A stretch of DNA of 64,000 nt. Origin: Ascidia mentula. Lineage: Eukaryota; Chordata; Ascidiacea; Phlebobranchia; Ascidiidae. The notes under the pieces were generated by a model that saw only the letters and a program-made list of their open reading frames with translations, was not told the origin of the DNA and did no database searches. The translations under genes and the position numbers were made by a program. Positions within the stretch are counted from its first letter, which is position 1. Every line of letters starts with the position of its first letter. The stretch lies in NCBI GenBank assembly GCA_947561715.1, contig OX387202.1, positions 11,855,001-11,919,000 of the forward strand, written 5' to 3'. Shown here piece after piece: positions 28,901 to 36,700 of this stretch.

Positions 28901-30287
28901 ATTTAATAATCGGTGTTTACCAAATAATTTACACCAGATAGACTTCATATTTCACAAAAATGGTGCAATGGTATGTAAGGCTGTGTTTATTATTGTTGGG
29001 GGAAATTACACAGAAATAAATATTTGTTAATAATGTGGGTAACATGTTTCATTGTAGTATGACAGTGCTTTTCAATCTTTTTGAAGTGTGCCCACACTTT
29101 TTTGTGGCAAGCCCGCATCATCAGATTTTGAGCGGTTTGTGACATAAATGCGACACAACGGTTGACCTATATTTTAGTTAGGTCTCCAAGTTTGATTACA
29201 GCAAAATTGTTGGTGTTGATTAGAAACATAACCAAATTACAAGTGATTCCAAACTTTCGAGAACCGGTGATGGTAACCAAATATGAAATAATGTTAAACT
29301 TAAAAACTATTTGTCGGGCGATTTTCATCCACACTTATCCGCACCAGGTTACCCATCCGCACAACATATTTTCACATCCGCACCAGTGCGGATGGTCCCA
29401 CTGGTTGAAAAGCACTGTAGTATGATAATGTACAAAGATTGTTGACACTCAATTTATAACTGTAAAAACTACTTTTTGTATATTTTTACATCTGTATATA
29501 TGAGTGACATACACATATCTAAATGTCCTTATGTTGCATGTGGCATTTGTTGTGCTGTAATGGCTCTAATCTATTTACTATTAATTAAAGTCTTAGCAGT
29601 TTACCGTTGTTATGTATTGTCTGGTTTATACTCAGTACCATTACACAGTATTCAGTCCATTGATTATGGCTTACTTATCTTGTAGAAGCCACTCCAAGCC
29701 ATGAAACACATTAGGAGAGCATATGAGATCATTCCAGTTTGATATTATCCATGACAAATTGGTGTTATTTGCAGAGAGAAACTCCTTTACAATTACAGCC
29801 AACTCATCTGTAAAAATATGTTCAACTATTGTTTTGTTTGGGCCTGACTTGATAACCTCAATAATTTATCTTAATTTATCGGTGCCCATGTCATTTATTT
29901 CTTTTGTGTACCGTTCACCTGCGTAGTTGTTTTTTGCACAAAATACACATGATTGGATTTGTTTGCAACATTCAGTCTTTTACCTTTGCCAATCCTTTTT
30001 ATTTCATCAGTAAGTTGCTTCGGCCATTTTTTGTCTTTCGACATAGACAAAGCTGTAACCAATGTTAGGCATATCGGACTCTTGTAGGTTATGTCTGAAA
30101 GTAATATGTGACATTATACATGTTTTACTACCGGAACACATTTCTAAACTAAAGTCGCATAAAAACACTTACCACTAGTAAGAATTCGATTTTTGTACAA
30201 ATTCTGACAAATTTTCTTTACTTCCTCATTGTTCAAAAGGTACTTAAACAAAGGAGACAGAGAAATCACTTTTTCTTTTGCATCCAT
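1285..30287 (-). CDS. rnf213-like: Gene 1: complete RNF213 (mysterin)-type AAA+ E3 ubiquitin ligase, about 63 exons
   Basis: Giant cytosolic AAA+ ATPase and ubiquitin ligase. In vertebrates RNF213 coats intracellular bacteria with ubiquitin, including on LPS, and acts on lipid droplets. Exons were delimited by GT-AG signals (two GC-AG) and by alignment to gene 2; their lengths sum to 16311 nt, exactly 5437 codons with the stop, close to the 5207 aa of human RNF213. Order from the N-terminus: CARD-like region, helical stalk, Gln-rich and charged linker exons, long alpha-solenoid, degenerate AAA units, AAA3 and AAA4 with intact Walker motifs, RING, RZ finger, C-terminal helical part. Family signatures include SAGESVKDVDRVSCF, GETGCGKT, GKPGSSKS and CPNGHPYIVGDC. 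The start at 30287 is the first ATG of a frame whose first ten residues match gene 2 in length. No internal stop or frameshift was seen. Individual exon ends could be off by a few bases. Confidence 0.93.
4371..4767 (-). other. Gene 1 intron 51 with hammerhead-like repeat motif
   Basis: A 397-bp intron where gene 2 has only 116 bp. The minus strand reads CTGATGA, a five-base-pair hairpin GAACC-AAGTATA-GGTTC, then GAAAC at 4537-4566. This is the catalytic-core layout of a hammerhead ribozyme and a motif seen in Penelope-like and related retroelement fragments. Stems I and III are not clear. Confidence 0.4.
4984..12230 (-). CDS. Gene 1 exon 50: giant exon with AAA3-AAA4, RING and RZ finger
   Basis: A single 7247-nt exon codes about 2415 residues without interruption. 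The acceptor is just above 12230 and the donor just below 4984. From the N-terminus it contains the family segment FQRPYQYLRRCN, AAA3 Walker A GETGCGKT (11343-11366) and Walker B LFLDEANTTEA (about 11119-11149), AAA4 Walker A GKPGSSKS (10290-10313) and Walker B VVLDEIGLAEDSP (about 10059-10097). It continues with PLINRLEKH and the VKCRVHKNFRLVVMEDMDVV region, the RING (6585-6698) and the RZ finger (5205-5279). It ends LSSEHPSIQR before the C-terminal exons. Shorter open frames inside it on both strands are shadows. An intronless block this size beside dozens of 45- to 390-nt exons is unusual and is shared with gene 2. Confidence 0.96.
5205..5279 (-). other. Gene 1 RZ-type zinc finger
   Basis: The segment CPNGHPYIVGDC followed by CPEC matches the RZ finger of RNF213/ZNFX1 proteins. 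The His and the Cys seven residues later correspond to human H4509 and C4516, reported as needed for LPS ubiquitylation. Both are present, so activity is expected to be retained. Confidence 0.92.
6585..6698 (-). other. Gene 1 RING finger
   Basis: C3HC4-type RING: the ligand series CKQC, CNH, CYHC and CPTC is complete and spaced as in RNF213 (human equivalent CSIC, CDH, CLRC, CPYC). In RNF213 the RING supports auto-ubiquitylation, while the AAA core and RZ finger carry other transfer activity. Confidence 0.93.
12231..12742. other. Gene 1 intron 49
   Basis: A 512-bp AT-rich intron immediately upstream of the giant exon (181 bp in gene 2). It has a good acceptor (ATTAATTTTCAG) and I see no coding or repeat feature inside. 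Confidence 0.6.
12743..14423 (-). CDS. Gene 1 exons 45-49: first AAA units with a Walker A-like loop
   Basis: Exons are 14123-14423, 13880-14043, 13517-13655, 13035-13207 and 12743-12871. Exon 45 carries the family segment QPLPTITEVLVCTDETTQND. The end of exon 47 and start of exon 48 together encode HMAGLGKSLYISR, the counterpart of the vertebrate GVGKSLYVKR loop that binds nucleotide in an upstream AAA unit. The loop keeps Gly-Lys-Ser but lacks a textbook GxxxxGK start and is split by an intron in the codon before its GKS. HFVHLDVTP in exon 48 sits where a sensor or Walker B-like strand is expected. Whether this unit hydrolyses ATP cannot be read from sequence. Confidence 0.85.
13713..13774. 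repeat. Perfect 26-bp inverted repeat with 10-nt loop
   Basis: Arms at 13713-13738 and 13749-13774 are exact reverse complements, separated by TATTTTTAAT. The foldback lies in the gene 1 intron between exons 46 and 47 (13656-13879), which is about 150 bp longer than the gene 2 equivalent. It could be a tiny MITE remnant or a small-RNA hairpin. Confidence 0.85.
14603..18286 (-). CDS. Gene 1 exons 34-44: second half of the RNF213 solenoid
   Basis: Exons are 18120-18286, 17742-17925, 17292-17590, 16976-17135, 16700-16917, 16360-16549, 16030-16219, 15784-15924, 15461-15705, 15082-15288 and 14603-14772. This is where similarity to vertebrate RNF213 becomes obvious: SAGESVKDVDRVSCF in exon 38, CLEWLKGIKDFHGSVEKSSL in exon 39 and LAQAYVDLKIAGCLLF in exon 40 match characteristic segments of the family upstream of the AAA core. 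Exons 38, 40, 41 and 44 are the same length as in gene 2. No enzyme motif is expected here; the block links the stalk to the AAA ring. Confidence 0.85.
14773..15081. other. Gene 1 intron 43
   Basis: A 309-bp AT-rich intron between exons 43 and 44. I see nothing beyond the splice signals. Confidence 0.5.
18287..18854. other. Gene 1 intron 33
   Basis: A 568-bp intron (353 bp in gene 2). No repeat with recognisable ends and no conserved reading frame were seen. Confidence 0.5.
18855..24532 (-). CDS. Gene 1 exons 19-33: conserved Cys-rich block and first half of alpha-solenoid
   Basis: Exons are 24401-24532, 23686-23797, 23269-23426, 21758-21999, 21463-21692, 21213-21401, 20768-20972, 20630-20703, 20435-20564, 20247-20339, 20056-20154, 19673-19801, 19387-19561, 19049-19224 and 18855-18987. 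The first three carry conserved pieces such as KLFVYIDNLKKKFVMHKD and GMCFHTFVCIGKTTSNIVYK, which may correspond to the region around the carbohydrate-binding-like module of vertebrate RNF213, although I cannot confirm that fold. The rest is helical repeat sequence. All have one-to-one partners in gene 2 with lengths differing only by multiples of three. The donor after exon 30 is GC (AAG|GCAAGT). The intron before exon 22 is unusually long. Confidence 0.75.
22000..23268. other. Gene 1 expanded intron 21 with CRE-like sites
   Basis: A 1269-bp intron where the gene 2 counterpart is only 90 bp. It holds two perfect TGACGTCA sites (22585-22592 and 22981-22988) and less AT-rich patches than neighbouring introns, which suggests an old insertion or an internal regulatory element. 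I found no clear terminal repeats or coding capacity. Confidence 0.45.
23798..24400. other. Gene 1 intron 19
   Basis: A 603-bp AT-rich intron (171 bp in gene 2). I see nothing supportable inside it. Confidence 0.45.
24533..25177. other. Gene 1 intron before the conserved block
   Basis: About 645 bp without a supported exon. It includes a 14-bp direct repeat ATTCATGAAATCCA at 24604-24617 and 24625-24638. Confidence 0.4.
25178..27703 (-). CDS. Gene 1 exons 9-18: Gln/Pro/Ser-rich and charged linker exons
   Basis: Exons are 27313-27703, 27178-27219, 26985-27096, 26874-26921, 26722-26781, 26513-26563, 25776-25847, 25641-25688, 25428-25538 and a possible 9-nt microexon at 25178-25186. Exon 9 starts with a conserved DREWLLRTTHSLI helix and then turns into Gln/Ser/Pro-rich sequence of low complexity. 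The next exons are short, rich in Lys, Glu, Gln and Ser, and poorly conserved. Exons 12 to 18 all have lengths divisible by three and split a codon after its first base, so any could be skipped without breaking the frame. The donor after exon 15 is GC (CAG|GCAAGC). The region is most likely a flexible linker between stalk and solenoid. Gene 2 has only three short exons here. Confidence 0.65.
25848..26512. other. Gene 1 linker-region intron
   Basis: About 665 bp between linker exons 14 and 15. Part of it (about 26050-26300) looks repeat-derived, but I could not define ends. A short donor-like site near 26037 is not backed by an acceptor or by gene 2. Confidence 0.35.
27851..29807 (-). CDS. Gene 1 exons 3-8: N-terminal helical stalk
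   Basis: Exons are 29675-29807, 28641-28770, 28441-28579, 28234-28380, 27992-28139 and 27851-27940. They code helical, Leu-rich sequence with no catalytic motif, for example LSWIISNWNDLICSPNVF and HILDACLTHPDAIIFQWIAL. Each has a counterpart in gene 2, and exons 5, 6 and 7 have identical lengths there (139, 147, 148). In vertebrate RNF213 the N-terminal arm is an alpha-solenoid stalk, which fits. The acceptor of exon 8 (just above 27940) is the least certain boundary. The intron between exons 3 and 4 contains a hAT MITE, and the one between exons 2 and 3 contains a short retroelement fragment. Confidence 0.75.
29063..29417. mobile_element. hAT-type MITE with perfect 8-bp target duplication
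   Basis: The 355-bp element starts CAGTGCTTTTCAATC and ends GGTTGAAAAGCACTG, giving inverted ends of hAT type. It is flanked on both sides by TAGTATGA (29055-29062 and 29418-29425), a perfect 8-bp target-site duplication. It has no coding capacity, so it would have been moved by a transposase in trans. It sits in the gene 1 intron between exons 3 and 4. The perfect duplication suggests a fairly recent insertion. Confidence 0.9.
29838..29963 (+). repeat. Short retroelement 3'-end fragment
   Basis: The segment containing GCCTGACTTGATAACC, TCGGTGCCCATG and then AAAATACACATGATT matches the tail of the copy at 52830-53206. It fills most of the 176-bp intron between gene 1 exons 2 and 3; gene 2 has a 61-bp intron there. 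Confidence 0.65.
29984..30287 (-). CDS. Gene 1 exons 1-2: N-terminal CARD-like region
   Basis: Exon 1 is 30173-30287 and exon 2 is 29984-30094, joined in phase 1. Together they encode about 75 residues that begin MDAKEKVISLSPLFKYLL and continue through NEEVKKICQNLYKNRIL, LTLVTALSMSKDKKW and LTDEIKRIGK. This gives a run of amphipathic helices with a hydrophobic-hydrophobic-x-x-hydrophobic helix followed by a Lys/Trp turn and a short last helix. That is the pattern of the last three or four helices of the RIG-I/MDA5 CARD. The same two-exon unit occurs in gene 2. Human RNF213 starts with a zinc-ribbon-like and disordered segment instead, so this N-terminus differs. The CARD assignment is inference from pattern, without a profile search; a generic helical-bundle start is the alternative. 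Confidence 0.6.
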
Positions 30288-31712
30288 TTCTTTACGCAAT
30301 TTCGACTTCCATACTGCGGGCTAATATTAGTAAAAAATACTGCGTGTTAGAGTCTTATTGGTGTTACAAGTACTGCTACAAGATTGTCACACGAAAAGGT
30401 CGACGCAACTTGTTATTATTTCAGAAAGCGGAACCAATGTCTGTCAAGCCAAGCGCAACCTAGGTTTTGTTTACGGGAAAGTACCATGGTCGCGAGGCGT
30501 ATCTCGTTACGTCACGAATATTTCTCCCGTGCAACTGCTCAAATATAAAGCACTTTAAAACCGTGGAATAGAATTTTAGAAAATAGATACACTTTAAAAC
30601 AATGTAACTAAAATCACAATATTTTAATTTTAAAACCGCTTGAAAAACAACCACTGGATTATAAAAACTTTTTTTTTTCTGAGATGATAATGTCAAACGA
30701 TATGCTGAAACCCAGTTAACTGAACACACAGAGTTGTCTGTTTGTTGAACACCACTCCCACCTGTCTGTAAAACATTTCCGCATTGCTACGGTTCCAACA
30801 GCTGTTGCGTCATACCGCTTCACGCGACAGCAATGCCATTTATTTCACATTGTGCTAATTCACGCGACAGCAAATGCATGTCGTTGCTGCTGAATACTTG
30901 CTGAACAACAAGGGTTCGGCATGCGCTGAGTCCATGCGAATTGCTGGTCGAGATAGTGAATCTTTCAACGCATATAAACATTCTCACCATGTGGTGTGGC
31001 GATGTGCCGTTTAAACCACGACTTTACGAGCTTTGGCGCCGACCCGGTGGGGTAGCGTCACAATGTTGCCACTGCCTTTAACTGAACGGGGTGGCGTTGC
31101 TATGTTATATTATCATGTTTCGATCTTATCGCTACATACCGACCACACACTCGCTAATTGTTATTGCAAGAGGTATTCGCCATAGAGCGAATTTAGCAAA
31201 TCTTTGCACGATTACATATCGTTCGTGTCTGCAATACAATCAATTCGGATCAGTAATGAAAATTGGGCAGTTTTACTGTCCCTGTAGCCTACTTGTCCAC
31301 GAAAAAAAAGCAACAAGTTAAGCTCCTGAGACTTACACATCTTAACACAAGAAAGGAGCACCAGCACATAAAAGCATAAGCAGGACGACTTTTGCGAAAT
31401 AGGAACGAGCCGCACACAAAGCAAGATTTTTCGTTTAGGCTGCCAATAATAATTGACGTGGTGTATTTTTTATAGAAGGAACTTGTGAGAGCAAAAGCGT
31501 TGCGTGTATTTTCAGAAATATAATCCTATGTGAATCGATGTGTTATAAGATTACTATTGGTATAGTAAAACAAAAGGGAATGCTACTGGATTGTGGTCCT
31601 TATCATAAATATGTTGTTAATTTTGTTCAATGTTTTTTTGTTTTTCTACTTTTTGCATTGGAATAATGATCTAGGACTAATTTCCTTAAAACATTCATAA
31701 AAACAAATAATT
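30288..31712. promoter_or_regulatory. Gene 1 5' UTR and upstream region
   Basis: Upstream of the gene 1 start (minus strand). A short uORF (ATG at 30310-30312, TAA at 30292-30294) ends four bases before the start codon. About 10 bases upstream of the uORF is a possible splice acceptor, TTTTTTACTAATATTAG, which could serve a 5' UTR intron or spliced-leader addition. Further out a 15-bp repeat TTCACGCGACAGCAA occurs at 30819-30833 and 30859-30873. No TATA box could be assigned. Confidence 0.4.
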
Positions 31713-32089
31713 GTCGTGAAATTCAGACAAGACTCTTGTTTGTACCAACGGCGGTTTGCAAGTGGAACGATTTAATGGCATTATATGGAAAGCAGTTCGT
31801 CTATGTTTGCGTTCCAACAACATTCCAGTTACTCAATGGGAACTAGTATTGGTCATTGCACACCGGTTAATTTGTTATTGTTCACCGCTACCAATTCAAC
31901 GCCCCATGAGTTATTTTTCGCCTTTTCCCGTCGCTCACCAAATGGGAAATCTCTGCCATCATTGGCGAGATTCCAATTACGCCCCGAAAATTTGTGCGTT
32001 CTCATAAGAACGATGATTTGGTTGAACGGGTTGAACTAAGTGATGTTAACTCCATCTACGCAAGAATCCATTTTTCTGACGGGCTAAAG

Positions 32090-32792
32090 CAGTGGTTCCC
32101 AAAGTGGGCGCCAGCGCCCCCCTGGGGGCGTTTGCAATCGTACGGGGGGCGCTGGAGACTGAATGGGCGATAGGGGGGCGATATAGGAAATAAATGACCG
32201 ATTGGTGGGCGCATGGTGACAGGGCAAAATTTCTCTTAGCGCAAGTCAGTGTTTCCCAACCGGCGGTACGTGTACAACTAGTAGTACGCGACCGCATTTC
32301 AGGTGGTACGTGAGCGCCTTTCCGTAATTTCCGGGTATATAATTCGAATTTAAAAAATCGTAACTAATTTCAAAATTTCGGATAGTTCATCCCCTAGGTT
32401 ACTTTGTAACACTCAACTAGGTGATACACGACAAAATTGTTTTACCTTCAAGTGGTACGCAACCACAAAAAGGTTGGGAATCACTGGCCCGAATGATTCA
32501 GTCTAATCTTTGTATAATTTATGATACTTCAAAAAGTTTTTTTTCTCGCATGCTGAACTAGAAGTTCGATTCTGACGTCACAACGAATTTTATGCATGTC
32601 ATAATGTGTCATCAATAAACGCTAAATGAATGCTATTCGAAAATGAGGATTTTCGGTGTCATTCCACCAACGTCACCCATCGCATTAACTGACAAGCAAC
32701 AAATAAATTCGTTATGTTTTTGTCTGTTGTGTTGGGCGTTGTTAAATGAAGGTGTTTGGGGACGGTGGAGAAAAAAAGTTTGAGAAACACTG
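32090..32792. mobile_element. hAT-type MITE inserted in the gypsy fragment
   Basis: Starts CAGTGGTTCCCAAAG and ends TTTGAGAAACACTG, with near-identical 8-bp flanks GGCTAAAG (32082-32089) and GGCTAGAG (32793-32800). It carries a GC-rich internal hairpin (CCAGCGCCCCCC with GGGGGGCGCTGG) near its left end. No transposase frame is present. It splits the gypsy pol end and is itself interrupted by a smaller MITE. Confidence 0.85.
32247..32486. mobile_element. Second hAT-type MITE nested inside the first
   Basis: The 240-bp element starts CAGTGTTTCCCAACC and ends GGTTGGGAATCACTG, so its ends are inverted repeats with one mismatch in 15. The flanking 8-mers GCGCAAGT and GCCCGAAT match at only 5 of 8 positions, consistent with an older target duplication. 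Subterminal GGTACG repeats are typical of such elements. It is non-coding. Confidence 0.75.
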
Positions 32793-33300
32793 GGCTAGAG
32801 GATAATGTGTCAATGCGTGATTTATCGCCATGTCCACCTGCGGACGATTCGAGCTATGATTTATCGTCAGGTAATTTTAACGTGGACGAATCAGGTAATG
32901 TTGGTCTCGGCATTGAGGGCAACTGTGACCCTACTGTAAATGACGATATTGTCCACAATGACGATGCGAGTCGTTTGCCACTAGAACCTGTTCTTCGTCG
33001 TTCTTCACGTTCCAATGTTGATTTTCCACCGCGCTATGGCAACAATATATAGCTGGGAAGAGTGTCGTGAAATTAAGGCAAGACTTGTGTTTAAGGCCAT
33101 GTGCCAACGGCGGTACCTAAGTTGCCCCGAGCCTTTCGCACTCTGAGTGCTACCGCGCACGTGGTCTGTTACAGTTCAGTTTCTTGTTTTTATCTGAACG
33201 TAATGTACTGTTTTCTGTTGACCTTCGTGTTTTACAGATGCTCCTAAGTTACAGTGTCTTAAAGCCGCATGTACGACCAAATAAACGATTTTCATAACTG

Positions 33301-33637
33301 ATCAAAAATGTTTTATTTCAGGAAATAAATCAGCTCATGGTGAGATACGTAAGAAATAAAATAGTGCTACATACAGAGATACAGGAGCTACGTAAAAGCG
33401 ATTCTAATAAATGATTTCAGAAAAAAGTCTTTGTACAACATAACACAAAATTATTTGCAGAAATTAATTATGTTCACATCAAGAAATCTGAAAATCAAAC
33501 AAAGTTTCTGCTTTCATTAATAGCAGGTTACTTTTGAACAACACTCTTGATTATATGACATAAAAAAGGCAGTATGTACAATGGACAAAGTGGATAAACA
33601 AGTTTGATGTAAAAGTAAAGCTGGTGACAAAATACTC
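33301..33637 (-). other. Gene 2 3' UTR region
   Basis: Downstream of the gene 2 stop at 33638-33640. A minus-strand AATAAA lies at 33312-33317, about 320 bp past the stop, and is the likely polyadenylation signal. Confidence 0.45.
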
Positions 33638-33761
33638 CTACTCAGCAGACAGTTTAAAGAAATGTACAGCATGCTTTACGCAAATTTCTTCAGGAAGTTG
33701 ATCAATCCAAGGTGCTTCTATGTCCCTTTCTTCAGCAAACTCAGTTAAGTAGTACTTTAGT
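33638..33761 (-). CDS. Gene 2 exon 58: terminal coding exon
   Basis: Codes LKYYLTEFAEERDIEAPWID through PEEICVKHAVHFFKLSAE and then TAG at 33638-33640. It is the same length (124 nt) as the gene 1 terminal exon and nearly identical in sequence. The acceptor is ATTTTATTCAG. Confidence 0.93.
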
Positions 33762-36700
33762 CTGAATAAAATTAGTCAGAATTATGCCTCATAGTATCTA
33801 TTTGTTGAAGTATTTTTAACATTGCATGTTATGATTTTATTTAGCTCAACCCAAATAAGATCATAACATGCGATTTCAACGCCTGTTATTTGTGCTTGGG
33901 GCAAACTCAATACAACATAACTGTGACATAATAAGTGGTAGTAGGGTTAACACACTGTGCACATTGAATCTTGTGCAATTTAGAGCAAATAGGACTTTAG
34001 TGTGTCATAAATGTACAGACCCATAATTTGTGCCCCTGTTTTAAGCCACATAAAATTAAATATGAAAAAAAAATAACATTACAAAAGTAGTAACAATAAA
34101 CATCACATGTCAAAGGAGACTCAGCTGACTGCACAATCCGGGTTTGTGAAGCAGAAACATATTATATCCCTGAGAAAAGGTCTGACCACATTTATGAATG
34201 CATAGTTTAGTATCTGATTCTGGCAACAGTTTAAAAGATCCTTTGGTAAACTTACCCAGCATCCATATTTAGGCCTGTTTTCATAATCAGTAATGAGTTA
34301 ATTTCCATTTGCAGTTGTTCCACATCAATTATTTTCAAACAATCCATTGCAATTTTTGTATTCTCCATTTCCTCGCAGTCTTCTGCAAAATGCAGAAAAG
34401 GTGCATTAGTTTTACATAGGCTATGTACTGGCATTGTTTTTGTAAACAAAGTCATGAAAAAATAAACCACCATGTCATGTTACCTGTTTGTTATATTAGT
34501 TAAACGACTAAATGGTTATTCTGAAAGAGATGTAAATAAGTCATACCAGGTTTAACAACATTCCGAAATGGGTTCTGACCCGACAAGACATATTTCAAAG
34601 AACGTTGCCATGAAAACCACTCAAACAATGCCCTTGTGTGGCACAGTTTTGATGATTTTGGAAGAAGATCAGTTTCTTCAGCAGGGAGCATTAGGTCTTT
34701 TGTAGCATATCCAACAAGATCAGTGGTGTCATCACCCTTCATCTATAAGTAAAATACCATTTGTAACCAAAATATTTCAATAACGTTATCCTATTATGAA
34801 AAAGAAACTGCGAATTGCAGTAGATAATTCCTTTTTCATGCAAATTTCAACAAACCTTTGAAAGATGTTTGACCACCAGGGTTAAAGTTCGAACAGCTTC
34901 ACATGTCATTGGCAGTGTTGTTGTACCCTTTATCCCCTCCAATTTATGTACAGTCTTGATGGGAAGTTTTTCCTTTGAAACATGAATTGGATGAAAAGCA
35001 AAATTGAAAAGAAGGAAAAAAGGCCGATAACACATCCAAATATTTTGAAAGCTACTTACCTGTCTAACATTTTCAACCAATTTCTCAAACTCTTTGACCA
35101 TTCCAACATCTTGCAAAAACTCAATACATGGCATGTTCTGTAAACCATCAGAAAATACTGTAAAGGGGGTTTTATGTATTTACTAAACAGACATAACAGA
35201 GAATCGATAATGTTGGCAAATAAACTTACAAACAAAATTATTTTCTCACCTCAACATCAATCAGCTTTTTGTGAAAAATAAATCGTTGCAAGATCTAAAA
35301 AGGCATGAAATAAACAAATTAAAAACATCTAGCTTCACCTTTTTTATGACCACACAATAAACCTCTTGTAAAAAATTTAAACAAGTGGTTATTACAAGTA
35401 TTAGTAAAATTGCCTTTGAATACAGTTAAGACATCATTGCAACCACAAGATCGAAAAAGCACTGATACACAATTACACATGTTTTTAACCAGGAGCACTG
35501 ATGACTCAAAAAGCACTGCAAATTGACTGTTATGTCATATAAAACAGCAATAATGGTAGTTGCCAATGTTTCAATGTTATGAAGAACAACATAGTTGTAT
35601 TTAATTTATTCTGGGAATTATTCCCTATTTTGTTCCTATGGCTGTGACCAATTCTATCCTTTACTTTATATTACAACCATTGAAACGTTTATTCCACAGG
35701 CTAAAATCAGTCAGGTTTCTTACATTTTTCTTGACTAATCAATGTAGTTCAGCAAGAATCTAACTGAAGTAGTTAAACATGTAACTAGAAGGTAGTTCAA
35801 TTTATGAATGCAAGGTTAAAGCATGAAAATTCCCCAAAATCCAGATTGTGAGAGTTAAAAAGAAAAAGATTACAAATCATTTCAACTTCCAATTTTACAT
35901 GAATTAGGCAAAATTCCAGATTAACAGTTCTATCATATGTTATGATCTAAAACTACAAACCTGTTTCTGTAATGCTGGAATCCTGTATTTAATTTCATGT
36001 TTTGATCCAGAAGGAGACACTGTTGCTTCATATTGGGAGTTTGCCAATACATATGGGAGCAACTTTTGCTTGTTTTCAATAAAAATGATGTCATTGGATG
36101 TTAGCTGTGTAATTTTCACCATCTCAAATCTTAAATGAAACAGTTGGGTTTAGTTTAGTTAAAGGGTGTGAGTATTTAATAGTACATTGTATATATTTTT
36201 GCAACTTATGGCATTGTAACTCCAAAATTGTTATTTATTTTTGGCGATTCCATTGCCATAATTATTATAAAGGCTACAACCAAATAAGTCTCCAAATTCT
36301 ACAACGAAATTATGTGATCATTACAACAGGAAGCAAAGTATATTCCTTACTTTGGGGTGGGTTTTAGCATATCCCTGCATCTTCCAATTAGTTCATTCTG
36401 TTGTTGCACAATAAACTTGGTAAATAGCAACGCACATTGGCCTCTTCCTACTTTGCTTGGTATAAATGCTGAAATTGGGCTTTCAAAAGTAAGATCTTCA
36501 TCAAAATATTCTGAAGGAATTTCAGACTTGAACTGGCATCGATACTGCAAAATATGCAAATAGTTTAAAAGTCACAATTGTAAGTCTATAGCTGCTAGTT
36601 TGCCAAATAATGGCCCAGCAAATGTAACTAATTTATTTACCACTGCTGTTATCTAAAATTGCAAGTAAAAGTTAATAGAAATCAATACGGCAAGAAACTG

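Larger units (their letters stand above)
31713..33300 (+). mobile_element. Ty3/gypsy retrotransposon 3' fragment, interrupted by nested MITEs
   Basis: Reading frames at about 31756-32080 resemble the C-terminal part of a gypsy integrase, with a frameshift between 31756-32007 and 31785-32039. The pol end resumes after the MITE at about 32801 and stops at 33050-33052, with the SSR-x-x-PPxRYG type ending common in retrotransposon polyproteins. The downstream DNA to about 33300 carries AATAAA and looks like a 3' UTR or LTR. A partial direct repeat (GTCGTGAAATT to CCAACGGCGGT) brackets the fragment at 31713-31755 and 33064-33114. The copy is degenerate and non-functional. Confidence 0.7.
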
